Shown piece after piece: positions 1 through 7,684 of a stretch of DNA of 43,411 bases; position 1 is the stretch's first letter; each line of letters opens with the position of its first letter. The position numbers were made by a program, and so were the translations under genes. The notes below the pieces were generated by a model. That model saw only the letters and a list, made by a program, of their open reading frames with translations, was not told where the DNA came from and did no database searches. The stretch lies in NCBI GenBank assembly GCA_023246195.1, contig JAHFIW010000007.1:1-43411 (forward strand). The letters run 5' to 3'. This DNA comes from a bacterium (GTDB lineage Bacteria; Patescibacteriota; Patescibacteriia; SG8-24).

Positions 1-1
1 C

Positions 2-580
2 GGTTCGGACGGCGCACTTTGTTATTGGCTGTGCCGACAGGCGTACCCGGACAAGACCGTCGCCATTCATGCCGGGAGCGGATTGCAGTCGCGGGAGTGG
101 TTTGAACGCATCGGTCCGGTCGAATACGTGGATACGCCGGGCGAGCATGCCGAGCGCGAAGAGATGCGCTGGGCACGGTTTCTCTCCCGAAGCCTTGCGC
201 GCTCATCCTGGCTTGTTGGCAGCCGCAATCGCACCGAGGACCTGCTCGGTACCTACAGCCTCTCGAGCCGGTTGGCGACTTTTTTGCCGATCGTCGGATC
301 TTGGAAATCATCCGTCCTCGAGATGTGCGCCGAAGTCGGCGTTCCGCAAGAGATCATCGCCTCGAGCCTTCGCGCCGATCCCGATTGCGGCCGGCCGGCC
401 GAATTGGCCGCCATTCCGTACGGCCTGATCGAGGTGTTCCTCAAAGTTCGGGCGGAGGGGATGGCCGAGAAAGAATTGTCGGCTCTGACCACTGCGCAGA
501 TTACGTATCTCGACGCGATCTATCGGCGAAACAGTTTCAAAAAGTCGCTTCCGACACGGGGGGCGTCAGGGTTGGGTTGA
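2..580 (+). CDS. NH3-dependent NAD+ synthetase-like protein, 3' part
   Basis: The window opens inside this gene, in frame with a GSDGAL stretch that sits where the ATP-binding SGGxDS P-loop of NAD synthetases and other PP-loop amidotransferases would be. About 60 residues later comes GSRNRTEDLLG followed by SRLATFLPIVGSWKSSV, matching the GTGNRTE(L)LLGY...DILPIGDLYKTQV block of the NadE family, which makes NAD+ from deamido-NAD+, ATP and ammonia. The part GVPQEIIASSLRADPDCG fits the next conserved stretch. About 192 residues are visible, roughly the C-terminal two thirds of the family. The first Gly of SGGxDS is changed or cut, so activity cannot be judged. It ends tail to tail with the next gene, overlapping it by 15 bases. 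NadE is the best fit; another PP-loop enzyme is possible. Confidence 0.72.
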   Translation, partial: GSDGALCYWLCRQAYPDKTVAIHAGSGLQSREWFERIGPVEYVDTPGEHAEREEMRWARFLSRSLARSSWLVGSRNRTEDLLGTYSLSSRLATFLPIVGSWKSSVLEMCAEVGVPQEIIASSLRADPDCGRPAELAAIPYGLIEVFLKVRAEGMAEKELSALTTAQITYLDAIYRRNSFKKSLPTRGASGLG

Positions 581-1210
581 GGCCGGCGTGACTTCGAGGG
601 AGTTCAGGAGCTGGTCGAACACCGCGGAATCATCGGGGCGGGAATTGAGGACGGAGAGAAAAACCTTTCCGTCAGGATGCATGACGAATGCCCAAGTGAA
701 ATGCGCCGTCGCGTCGATGCCACGGACGTTTTTTGCCAGGATGATGCCAAGACCGCGAGGGTTCGTCATTTCCGTGACCGTGGCATCGTCGAGGAATCCG
801 CCGTTGCGAAGTGCCGTCAACACCGACGACGTGTTTCGGTCATTTTTCACCGGTTCAAAAAGCAGGGTTCCTCGGCTTGCCTTGATGATGGACCCCTTGG
901 CGTATTCGTCGATGACCGAGTACCAGCCGCTCGGCAGGACTTGGACGCTTCCGTCCTGCGGGAAGAGGCGATTGGGCAGGAAGCAGTTTCCCGCTGGGGC
1001 GGATACCTTGAATCCGTAGTCGGAAGAGGAAAAAACGTTGTTGCCAAAATGGCAGTATGTGATCATTTGGACCTGTCGCGCCGACATGATGTACGGATAA
1101 GTGATGGTGCCAGTAACGGACGCATATGTTACCATTGCGATAATCGTACCTAACAAAAGCAATACTCTGGGTTTTTTCAGCTGTTTTCGGGTCCAGTCAA
1201 GTGGCAACAT
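566..1210 (-). CDS. membrane-anchored protein of unknown function
   Basis: This 214-residue protein has a short basic start (MLPLDWTRKQLKKPR) and one hydrophobic segment at about residues 18-38, so it is probably anchored with the bulk outside the cell. The outer part is beta-rich in appearance (YGFKVSAPAGNCF, GWYSVIDEYAKG, FTWAFVMHPDGKVFLSVL) and ends in a short helix (FDQLLNSLEVTP). This resembles in outline the protein at 37439-38095, and both may share a PsbP-like or stress-sensing fold, but that is only a guess. A longer reading frame extends upstream through the neighbour's start, but the ATG at 1210 is preceded by a good promoter and the hydrophobic segment follows it, so I use that start. 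It is divergent from the cytochrome b5 gene and converges on the NAD synthetase gene. I do not recognise the family. Confidence 0.7.
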   Translation of the reverse strand: MLPLDWTRKQLKKPRVLLLLGTIIAMVTYASVTGTITYPYIMSARQVQMITYCHFGNNVFSSSDYGFKVSAPAGNCFLPNRLFPQDGSVQVLPSGWYSVIDEYAKGSIIKASRGTLLFEPVKNDRNTSSVLTALRNGGFLDDATVTEMTNPRGLGIILAKNVRGIDATAHFTWAFVMHPDGKVFLSVLNSRPDDSAVFDQLLNSLEVTPASTQP

Positions 1211-1228
1211 ACGTTGGAGTATTGTGAA

Positions 1229-1257
1229 AGTATAGTCAAAATGGGCACATTGCGCAA
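1229..1257 (-). promoter_or_regulatory. promoter for the minus-strand membrane protein
   Basis: On the minus strand TTGCGC (1252-1257), a 17-base spacer and TATACT (1229-1234) form a near-consensus sigma-70 promoter. Transcription would start near 1222, giving a leader of about 12 bases before the ATG at 1210, with no Shine-Dalgarno site. Its -10 box overlaps the opposite -10 box of the cytochrome b5 gene. Confidence 0.65.
1231..1236 (+). promoter_or_regulatory. -10 box of the cytochrome b5 gene
   Basis: TATAGT lies only four bases before the ATG at 1241, and no Shine-Dalgarno sequence is present. A transcript from it would be leaderless. No good -35 box is seen at the right distance (catacg at 1208-1213). 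It shares the four bases TATA with the minus-strand -10 box. Confidence 0.45.
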
Positions 1258-2077
1258 AATTTCCCTCTTCGTCGTCGTTCTCGGCATCTTTTTGGTCGCT
1301 ATTGGGGGGATTGTCTTTTTTGCGCGCCAACCAAAGCCTGCGGGGCAGCATCTGACGAATCTTCCTTCGGGGATTCTGGATAATCCCACGACCGCCACCC
1401 AAATAACTGATGCGCAAAATGGCGGTGTCGGTGCGGCTGCTTCTTCGCCTTCCGTTGCCGGATCGGGCGGTACGTCATCGCAGGTATCGGCACACGATAC
1501 GAGCTCCAGCTGTTGGATTATCATCCTTGGCAAAGTCTACGACGTCACCAATTTCCTAAGCTCTCATCCCGGCGGCATCTCGGCGATCACGCCGTATTGC
1601 GGCAAGGATGCCACTTCCGCCTTTCAGACCCACGGATATGCCGGCGGTGCGAATCATTCCGCATACGCCTACTCCCTGCTGCCGTCTTATTACATCGGAG
1701 ACCTTTCTTCTTCGGCAACCGCGTCCATTTCCACTACATCGATACCAAAGCCGCCTCCCGCACCGGTCGTGGCCAAGTTCTCGGATGCGCAGGTCATCGC
1801 GCATCATACGAGGTCCAGCTGCTGGATCGTCATCTTTGGCAGGGTGTACGACGTGACCAGTTTTCTTACCGTTCATCCCGGCGGGGCTTCTATCATCATC
1901 AGCTATTGCGGCACGGATGCCACGGTCGCTTTCCAGACTCACGGAGAGGCGGGAGAAGGGAACCATTCCGCATACGCCTATTCGCTTCTGCCATCCTACT
2001 ACATCGGTGACTTGAGCACGTCGACCGGTGGCGGCACCTTGCATAAGGGCTTGCTTCCCGGAGCGGGTGACGATTAA
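1241..2077 (+). CDS. anchored protein with two cytochrome b5-like domains
   Basis: The 278-residue protein has an N-terminal membrane anchor (residues 8-27), a Ser/Gly/Thr-rich linker, then two cytochrome b5-like heme-binding domains at about 83-156 and 180-259. Each has the family's HPGG motif (H109, H212), a DAT-(S/V)-AF stretch, a later HS (H139, H242) in the place of the second heme ligand and a closing YYIGDL. The two ligand histidines are 30 residues apart in both, about six more than in classical b5, because of a Gly-rich insert. Each domain also has two Cys (91/120 and 194/223) that could form a disulfide, which suits an extracytoplasmic location. The ends of the two domains are identical over 19 residues, a sign of duplication. 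The role is probably electron transfer outside the membrane; partners are unknown. Confidence 0.85.
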   Translation: MGTLRKISLFVVVLGIFLVAIGGIVFFARQPKPAGQHLTNLPSGILDNPTTATQITDAQNGGVGAAASSPSVAGSGGTSSQVSAHDTSSSCWIIILGKVYDVTNFLSSHPGGISAITPYCGKDATSAFQTHGYAGGANHSAYAYSLLPSYYIGDLSSSATASISTTSIPKPPPAPVVAKFSDAQVIAHHTRSSCWIVIFGRVYDVTSFLTVHPGGASIIISYCGTDATVAFQTHGEAGEGNHSAYAYSLLPSYYIGDLSTSTGGGTLHKGLLPGAGDD

Positions 2078-2119
2078 CGGCAAGTGCCGTCATTCCCGCG
2101 TTGCGGGACAAGATGTGCG

Positions 2120-2149
2120 TTGTCCGTGAGCGCGATTTCATGTTAGCAT
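2120..2149 (+). promoter_or_regulatory. promoter for the cytochrome b gene
   Basis: TTGTCC (2120-2125) and TAGCAT (2144-2149) are 18 bases apart, upstream of the ATG at 2179. The start would be near 2156, leaving a leader of about 23 bases without a clear Shine-Dalgarno site. The same TAGCAT -10 box occurs before secD. Confidence 0.45.
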
Positions 2150-2178
2150 GAAGCGTAATCGCACTATGTTTCGGCAGT

Positions 2179-3603
2179 ATGCCTGCAGCACCTTCGGTAA
2201 CGGACGGCTCGGAGTTGGGCGCGCGTGCCAAGCTCAAGGACATCGTCGGCGACCTCATGATCCGCAAGGTTCCCGCCTACGGAAACAGTTTTTTTTATTC
2301 GCTCGGCTTTCTTTCGATGACCAGCCTGCTGATGCTCGTCGGTACGGGCATCATCATGGTCGTGGTCGGTCCCAACTGGTGGCTCACGAGCCGTTCGGGG
2401 CTGTTCGTTCGCGGCGTTCATCTCTGGTCGACGCAGGCCTTCGTGATCTTCATGCTTCTTCACCTTCTCGTGGTCTTTCTGACCTCGGGATTCAAGGCAC
2501 CTCGCCGCTTCACGTGGGTGCTTGGGTCGCTGATGTTTTTCTTTGCGTTGATGGAGGCGGAATTTGGCTACGGCCTTCGTAACGATTTCTCCTCGCAATG
2601 GCGGGTGCTGCAGGCCTCCGACCTGTATAACGGCAGCGGCTTGGGCGTGCTGGTCAACAATTTGAACTACGCGCAGATATACGGCATTCACATCGTCGTC
2701 ATTCCGCTGCTCATTTTGGCGCTGCTGTTCGGTCACTATCTGCTCGTGCGCGTACGGGGGATCGCGAAGCCGTATCGCGTCGACGTGCCGTATCGCGTCG
2801 TTCCTGCCGACCACCGTAAACTTTTCATGCGTGGAGGAGCGCTGATCGCCGTGATCCTCTTTTTGGCCGCCGTCTTCAAGGCGCCGTTGATCCTGCCGGA
2901 TTCCATCCGAAGCGTCTCGAAGGACGCCCCCGGCCTCATCGCCAAAACCGTGCTCGACGAGTGGGGCGAGTCGTCAGATACGGCGAACTACAGCGACAAC
3001 ATCAACCCGTATGCTTTCGATACCAAGTCCGTCTATGTCGCCGTGCCGTACGGACAGTATCTGGCCGTACACGGCGGTCCGGACATGTTCGCCGCGTTTA
3101 ACGCGTTGGATGACGCCTCTCAAAAGCGTGATCTTGACTCCGCAGCGGCGTATTTCGGTCAGGATTTTTCCGTCGATGCCGCCGCGGACGATTCGAATCC
3201 GGCGATCGCCGTCACGGGAGGGCTTGTGAAGATGGCGCAGTCCGGTCTCTATGAGGCCGCGTTGCAGGGCGAGGAGACCTCCGTGGCCGACCGCACGTAC
3301 GCCACGCGTTTTCTGGCGGATACCGGCGTGCTCGAAGACAAGGCCAAGGAAAAGCAGATGACGACGGCGCAGTACGGCATGGTGCGCGACGAGGAAAAAT
3401 TTATTCCCGGTGCGTGGTGGCTGACTCCGCTTGGCCTGTTGGACAACACCCTGTTGGTCAACGACGATAACCAGGATCGTGACGGTGCCGAGATTCTCGG
3501 CGTGCTCCTCTTGCTGTTCGTGGCATTCCCGTTCATTCCGGTCCTCAACCGTTTGCCGGAAAAACTCAGGTTGGCCAAGTTTTTCTGGCGTGACAAGTCT
3601 TAA
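2179..3603 (+). CDS. cytochrome b (b6-type) membrane protein
   Basis: This 474-residue protein matches the N-terminal four-helix heme core of cytochrome b/b6. Helix B carries H81 and H95 (13 residues between) and helix D carries H171 and H186 (14 between); the 14-residue gap is the b6 pattern, against 13 in mitochondrial cytochrome b. FGYGLRNDFSSQW fits the conserved loop after helix C. After a fifth membrane segment (about 220-240) comes an unusual soluble region of about 190 residues (245-435), then a last membrane helix (about 440-462) and a basic tail. I see no PEWY quinol-site motif, and no Rieske iron-sulfur protein or cytochrome c gene is nearby. It probably passes electrons across the membrane, perhaps from or to a quinone. 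Downstream genes follow closely on the same strand. Confidence 0.88.
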   Translation: MPAAPSVTDGSELGARAKLKDIVGDLMIRKVPAYGNSFFYSLGFLSMTSLLMLVGTGIIMVVVGPNWWLTSRSGLFVRGVHLWSTQAFVIFMLLHLLVVFLTSGFKAPRRFTWVLGSLMFFFALMEAEFGYGLRNDFSSQWRVLQASDLYNGSGLGVLVNNLNYAQIYGIHIVVIPLLILALLFGHYLLVRVRGIAKPYRVDVPYRVVPADHRKLFMRGGALIAVILFLAAVFKAPLILPDSIRSVSKDAPGLIAKTVLDEWGESSDTANYSDNINPYAFDTKSVYVAVPYGQYLAVHGGPDMFAAFNALDDASQKRDLDSAAAYFGQDFSVDAAADDSNPAIAVTGGLVKMAQSGLYEAALQGEETSVADRTYATRFLADTGVLEDKAKEKQMTTAQYGMVRDEEKFIPGAWWLTPLGLLDNTLLVNDDNQDRDGAEILGVLLLLFVAFPFIPVLNRLPEKLRLAKFFWRDKS

Positions 3604-3641
3604 TTGCTCCGGGAATTTTTTCATCGTTAACAGCAACGCCT

Positions 3642-5072
3642 ATGAAGGGCCCATTTAAAAAAATCGGCATCATGTCGGCCGTCCTCGTCTTGCTTTCCGT
3701 CGGCGGTTTCACCTGGTATCGCCTGCAGCGTCCCGAGACGGAGCCGACGGGAGAGACGGAAAGCGCGGCGGAGAACAAGAACGAGCAGCCTTTTGAGGTT
3801 GCGGTGAAGGATCCCGTTCCGGTCACGGACGCGGAAGCGAAGGCTACGCCGATGGTGGCCACTGCCCTCGGCGGATACGACGTGCTGATCGCCGACAAGG
3901 GAAATAACCGCATCATCGAAGTGACGCCGGACAAGCATATCGTCTGGGAGTATGACTTCGATTTGCCGCGTCCCGGTCTGGGTGCCGATGACGCGTTTTT
4001 CGCTGATGGCGGCAAGACCATCGTTGCCGGCATGGAGGATTGGAACATGATCATGCTGATCGACTACGCCACCAAGAACGTCATCTGGGAATATGGCACG
4101 CCAGGAATGCCCGGCTCGAAGGACGGCCAGCTCAACACTCCGGATGACCCCTACAAGTTACCGAACGGGAACATCACCGTCGCTGACATCAAGAATTGCC
4201 GGGTTATCGAGATTTCTCCGGACAAGAAGATCGTGCGCCAGTACGGCACTCCTGGAAAATGCTCCAATCGCCCTGGCTTTTTGAATAAGCCGAACGGCGA
4301 CACTCCGCTGCCCAACGGTCACACGCTGGTCAGCAACATCGTCGGGCACTCGTTGCTGGAGCTCGATGAGAATTGGAAGCCCGTTTTTTCGATGTCGCTG
4401 CCGTTGCAGTATCCTTCTGATCCCCAGATGACCAAGGCCGGCAACATCCTGATTGCCGGGTACACCAACCCCGGCAAGATCATGGAGGTGTCCAAGGACG
4501 GCAAGATCGTCTGGCAACAGGCCGAAACCAGCGGCCCTTTGCGGATGAAGTTCCCTTCGCTGGCGATCGAGCTGCCGAACGGGAACATCCTGGCGAATGA
4601 TGATGACAACGACAGGGTCATCGTCATCGACAAGGCCACGCACGCGATCCTCTGGCAGTATGGCGTGGTGGGCAAGCCGGGTCGCAGCCCCGGACAGGTG
4701 AACGACCCCGATGGCGTCGACATCATCATGCACGGTGATGCGACGGTCTCTTCGGGCCCGGCAGCCGTGCCGACCGCGAAGGCGGGGCGTGTCGGTGACG
4801 TTTCACGGCATCCGCTGCAGTTCGTGGGCAAGTCGGTGACGGTCAACGGCTATTCGCTCAAGAGCGAGGGTGATTACGTCATCATCTCCGATGAGGCCAC
4901 GGGCATTCCGGGATATTATGACATGCCGGTGTTCGGTACGGGCATCTCCGTGGTCATGCCGAAAAAGCTCTACGCGTTTACCGGAATGTTCGTCGGTGAC
5001 ACGCAAAAGACCGGCAAGCGCAGCCCGTACCACCTGGAGCTTTCGCAGCCGCCGACGGAGGTGGCGCCGTAA
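3642..5072 (+). CDS. membrane-anchored beta-propeller protein with C-terminal OB-like domain
   Basis: An N-terminal hydrophobic segment (about residues 8-25) is followed by a charged linker and a repetitive beta-propeller at about 78-370. Blades show the NHL/PQQ/arylsulfotransferase-like rhythm, for example LPNGNITVADIKNCRVIEI, PNGHTLVSNIVGHSLLELD and LPNGNILANDDDNDRVIVID, each followed by a (I)VWQ(Y) or similar strand. Residues about 378-470 (VGKSVTVNGYSLKSEGDYVI onward) look like a small OB-fold or nucleic-acid-like beta barrel of the kind seen in periplasmic proteins. No CXXCH heme motif or obvious enzyme site is present. It starts 38 bases after the cytochrome b gene and is likely co-transcribed with it, so a link to the redox chain (scaffold, or substrate-facing part) is a reasonable inference. 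The exact activity is unknown. Confidence 0.78.
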   Translation: MKGPFKKIGIMSAVLVLLSVGGFTWYRLQRPETEPTGETESAAENKNEQPFEVAVKDPVPVTDAEAKATPMVATALGGYDVLIADKGNNRIIEVTPDKHIVWEYDFDLPRPGLGADDAFFADGGKTIVAGMEDWNMIMLIDYATKNVIWEYGTPGMPGSKDGQLNTPDDPYKLPNGNITVADIKNCRVIEISPDKKIVRQYGTPGKCSNRPGFLNKPNGDTPLPNGHTLVSNIVGHSLLELDENWKPVFSMSLPLQYPSDPQMTKAGNILIAGYTNPGKIMEVSKDGKIVWQQAETSGPLRMKFPSLAIELPNGNILANDDDNDRVIVIDKATHAILWQYGVVGKPGRSPGQVNDPDGVDIIMHGDATVSSGPAAVPTAKAGRVGDVSRHPLQFVGKSVTVNGYSLKSEGDYVIISDEATGIPGYYDMPVFGTGISVVMPKKLYAFTGMFVGDTQKTGKRSPYHLELSQPPTEVAP

Positions 5073-5100
5073 TGCAATCATCTCCCGATTTTTTGTGCGC

Positions 5101-6258
5101 ATGAATAAGAAGATGCTGCTCGTCATCGGCTGTTGGTGCCTCGTGGCGTCCTTTTTCGCGGCACCCGTCTTGGCGAGTGCCGTTTCGGTTCCGCAGAAAA
5201 AAATCCGCATATTGATCGTTCCCGGCCACGAGCCTGACTCCGGCGGCACCTCGTTCCGCGGTCTCAAGGAACGCGACCTGAACGTCATCCTCGGGCAGGA
5301 CCTTCGCAAGTACCTGCAGGCCGACGGACGCTATGACGTGCTGATGACCCGTGATGCTAAGGGCTGGAATCCGATTTTCGCGAAATATCTCAAGGACGGC
5401 CGCGACGACATCATCGCGTGGCGGAACGCGGCGATGCGTAACATGGCGGGCCTGATCGTTTCGGGCGCGGCGCCAAAGCCTATTTCTCAGGTGGATCACA
5501 ACGTGGCCGACCCGGACGTTTCGGTAGAACTGTACGGCATCAACAAATGGGCCGACGAGAACGGCGTCGATGTCACCGTGCACGTCCATTTCAACGAGCA
5601 TCGCGATTATCCCAGCAGGGTTCCCGGTCAGTATTCCGGCTTTACCATTTACGTTCCGGCCCCGCAGTACGCGAACGGCTCAGCTACGCGAGCCATTGCG
5701 GAAAAGGTCTTCGGGCGTCTCTCGAAGTATGACCCCGTTAGCGACCTTGCCGGCGAATCGGACGGGGTCGTCGACGAGCCGAACCTGATTGCCGTCGGTG
5801 AGGACAATACCGCCAATGCTCCAAGCATGCTCATAGAATACGGCTATATGTACGAAAAACGTTTCACTGATCCGGTAATCCGGAGCCTGGCTCTCAACGA
5901 TCTTGCCTACCAGACGTACGTGGGGCTGCGCGATGCCTTTGGCCAGGAAGACAAGCTTGACCCGTTCGGCACGTCGGTGTTGCCTCACTCGTGGCGCGTC
6001 GCGATGGCGCGCGGGGCGGGACATGCTGTCGACGTCTTCGCTTTGCAGACGGCGCTCATTTCGAGCGGCGAATATCCTCCGGCGCGCATGGGCAAGAACG
6101 ATTGTCCTCGCAGCGGCGTGTTCGGCAATTGCACCGTCGCGGCGCTCGACGCCTTCCAGCGCAGGTACGGGATCAAGGGCGAGGCCGGTTATGCCGGAAA
6201 GAAGACCGTTGCCAAGCTCAATGGCCTGTTCTCCTCTCAATTGCTGAGCAAGCGCTGA
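5101..6258 (+). CDS. secreted N-acetylmuramoyl-L-alanine amidase with peptidoglycan-binding domain
   Basis: This 385-residue protein has a signal peptide (residues 1-26, ending near VLASA), an Amidase_3 zinc domain and a C-terminal PG_binding_1-like domain (about 295-380). Candidate metal and catalytic residues are H43 in PGHEPDSGG, E57 in KERDLN, H163 in VHVHFNEH and E246 in LIEYGYM, matching the H-E-H-E pattern of enzymes that cut the bond between muramic acid and the stem peptide. The C-terminal part has the typical VFALQTAL...FGNCTVAALDAFQRRYGI pattern of peptidoglycan-binding repeats. A longer in-frame opening exists upstream, but it overlaps the previous gene; the ATG at 5101 gives the signal peptide directly. 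Its role would be cell-wall remodelling, unrelated in chemistry to the redox genes around it. Confidence 0.85.
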   Translation: MNKKMLLVIGCWCLVASFFAAPVLASAVSVPQKKIRILIVPGHEPDSGGTSFRGLKERDLNVILGQDLRKYLQADGRYDVLMTRDAKGWNPIFAKYLKDGRDDIIAWRNAAMRNMAGLIVSGAAPKPISQVDHNVADPDVSVELYGINKWADENGVDVTVHVHFNEHRDYPSRVPGQYSGFTIYVPAPQYANGSATRAIAEKVFGRLSKYDPVSDLAGESDGVVDEPNLIAVGEDNTANAPSMLIEYGYMYEKRFTDPVIRSLALNDLAYQTYVGLRDAFGQEDKLDPFGTSVLPHSWRVAMARGAGHAVDVFALQTALISSGEYPPARMGKNDCPRSGVFGNCTVAALDAFQRRYGIKGEAGYAGKKTVAKLNGLFSSQLLSKR

Positions 6259-6297
6259 GGCCGTGAAAGATAAGCGCATCGAGCGTTGTAAAAGGTA

Positions 6298-6303
6298 TAT
6301 ACT
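6298..6303 (+). promoter_or_regulatory. -10 box of the ECF sigma factor gene
   Basis: TATACT stands six bases before the ATG at 6310, so the transcript would begin at or next to the start codon. No clear -35 box is seen 16-18 bases upstream (cgcatc), so it could be read by an extended or alternative polymerase form. It would drive the sigma gene and possibly the whole run to 10539. Confidence 0.45.
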
Positions 6304-6309
6304 CCCGGA

Positions 6310-6888
6310 ATGACTGCTATGCCCCAATCTACCGATGAGGAAGTCGCGGCATGCGTGCAGCGGGGCGATTCCGACGCTTTTGGCACGCTTATCGAGCGTT
6401 ACGATGAAAAAATGGGCCGATATGCCCATCGTTTCATGGCGGACGACGAGGACGTGAAGGATATCGTCCAGGAACTGTTCATCAAGGCGTACGTCAACAT
6501 CCGCAGCTTCGACACGAGCCGCAAGTTTTCGTCGTGGCTGTATCGGATTGCCCATAACGAGTTCGTCAACGCCCTCAAAAAGAAGAAGCGTGAAATGGTC
6601 TCGTTCGTCGATTTCGACGAGCTGTATCCCGGACCGGTGTCTGACCGCACCGCGGACAGCCAGGCGCAGCATGCCGAATTGCGGCAGATGCTGGAAACGC
6701 ACCTGCAGGAAATCAGCCTCCGCTATCGCGAACCGCTGATCCTCAGTTACTTCGACGAGCTCAACTACAACGAAATCGCCGACGTCCTCCGCATTCCCGT
6801 ATCGACTGTCGGAGTGCGCCTGAAGCGCGGACGCGAGGCGCTCCGGAAGGTCATGAGCGATGGTCCGGTCAAAAAGAAAAATCTATGA
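6310..6888 (+). CDS. ECF-type RNA polymerase sigma factor
   Basis: This 192-residue protein has the two domains of sigma-70 family ECF factors. Region 2 spans about residues 15-90 (DAFGTLIERYDEKMGRYAHRF, DVKDIVQELFIKAYVNI, SSWLYRIAHNEFVNALK), and region 4 about 125-180 (LRYREPLILSYFDELNYNEI, ADVLRIPVSTVGVRLKRGR) with its helix-turn-helix for the -35 element. Regions 1 and 3 are missing, as in other ECF factors. The next gene overlaps it by four bases (ATGA) and encodes a membrane protein, the usual arrangement of a sigma factor with its membrane-bound partner. The targets are unknown; the flavin-redox genes lying immediately downstream on the same strand are natural candidates. Confidence 0.93.
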   Translation: MTAMPQSTDEEVAACVQRGDSDAFGTLIERYDEKMGRYAHRFMADDEDVKDIVQELFIKAYVNIRSFDTSRKFSSWLYRIAHNEFVNALKKKKREMVSFVDFDELYPGPVSDRTADSQAQHAELRQMLETHLQEISLRYREPLILSYFDELNYNEIADVLRIPVSTVGVRLKRGREALRKVMSDGPVKKKNL

Positions 6889-7619
6889 ATGACGAGCGAG
6901 CACAATTAAGGACTGACGGTGAAGCGACGGGGGAGGCGAAGTCACGCATCCTCGGCGTCATTCACGATCGCGGCGTCGCCATGCGCCCGCGCTGGCACTT
7001 CGTGTTGCGCGGCGTGCTGGCCGCGTTGGGCTGCGCCATCATGTTCGCCACGCTCCTGTACCTGGCGAGCTTCGCGGTATTCGTGCTTCGTTACACGGGA
7101 GCGTGGTTCGTGCCCGCGTTCGGCGTGCGCGGATGGCTCGTCTTGCTGCTGTCACTGCCGTGGTTCCTCGGCATCATGATCGTGCTGTTCATCGTGGTCC
7201 TTGAGATTTTGGTGCGTCGATACTCGTTTGCCTACCGTCGGCCGCTGCTGCTGTCATCGGCGGCCCTTTCGGCGCTTGTCATCTTCGGCGGCGTCGTCGT
7301 GGGCATGACGTCCTTTCACGGCAGGGTATCGCGCTTCGCCTCAGAGAACGCCCTTCCCGGTTTCGAGAACATGTATCACGAGCTGGAAAGCTGGCATCGC
7401 GACGACGTGCATCGCGGGGTCATCAAAAAAATGACCGAGAAAGGCTTTATTTTTCGCGAATATGACGGAGACGTTCTCAACGTCGTCATCGTGCCGAAAA
7501 CGAATGCCATCGATACCGATCTCGCTCCGGACGACATCGTCGTGGTGTTCGGCCGCGAAGGCAGGGGCATTATCGAGGCGGACGGCGTCCGACGCCTTTC
7601 GCCGTCCGACGTGGAATGA
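6885..7619 (+). CDS. three-helix membrane protein, candidate anti-sigma factor
   Basis: The start overlaps the sigma gene's stop (ATGA). The 244 residues hold a 40-residue polar N-terminus, three membrane helices (about 40-68, 82-110 and 119-142) and a C-terminal soluble part of about 100 residues (EKGFIFREYDGDVLNVVIVP). If the N-terminus is inside, it could bind the sigma factor and the C-terminal part would sit outside as a sensor; this is inference from the gene order. There is no zinc-binding HxxxCxxC motif of the ZAS anti-sigma class. Similar arrangements are common in uncultured small-genome bacteria, but I do not know a characterised one. Confidence 0.6.
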   Translation: MNDERAQLRTDGEATGEAKSRILGVIHDRGVAMRPRWHFVLRGVLAALGCAIMFATLLYLASFAVFVLRYTGAWFVPAFGVRGWLVLLLSLPWFLGIMIVLFIVVLEILVRRYSFAYRRPLLLSSAALSALVIFGGVVVGMTSFHGRVSRFASENALPGFENMYHELESWHRDDVHRGVIKKMTEKGFIFREYDGDVLNVVIVPKTNAIDTDLAPDDIVVVFGREGRGIIEADGVRRLSPSDVE

Positions 7620-7684
7620 AAGATGGGGGCAGCGGCCGTTGTAGTAAGAAGGTGCCGGCCACTGCGCCACTTTCAGTTTATCGT

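Noticed and set aside
2079-2112. Small inverted repeats after the b5 gene as a terminator
   Set aside because: The two stems (ACGGCA/TGCCGT and CCCGC/GCGGG) have no T-run after them, so I do not call a terminator.
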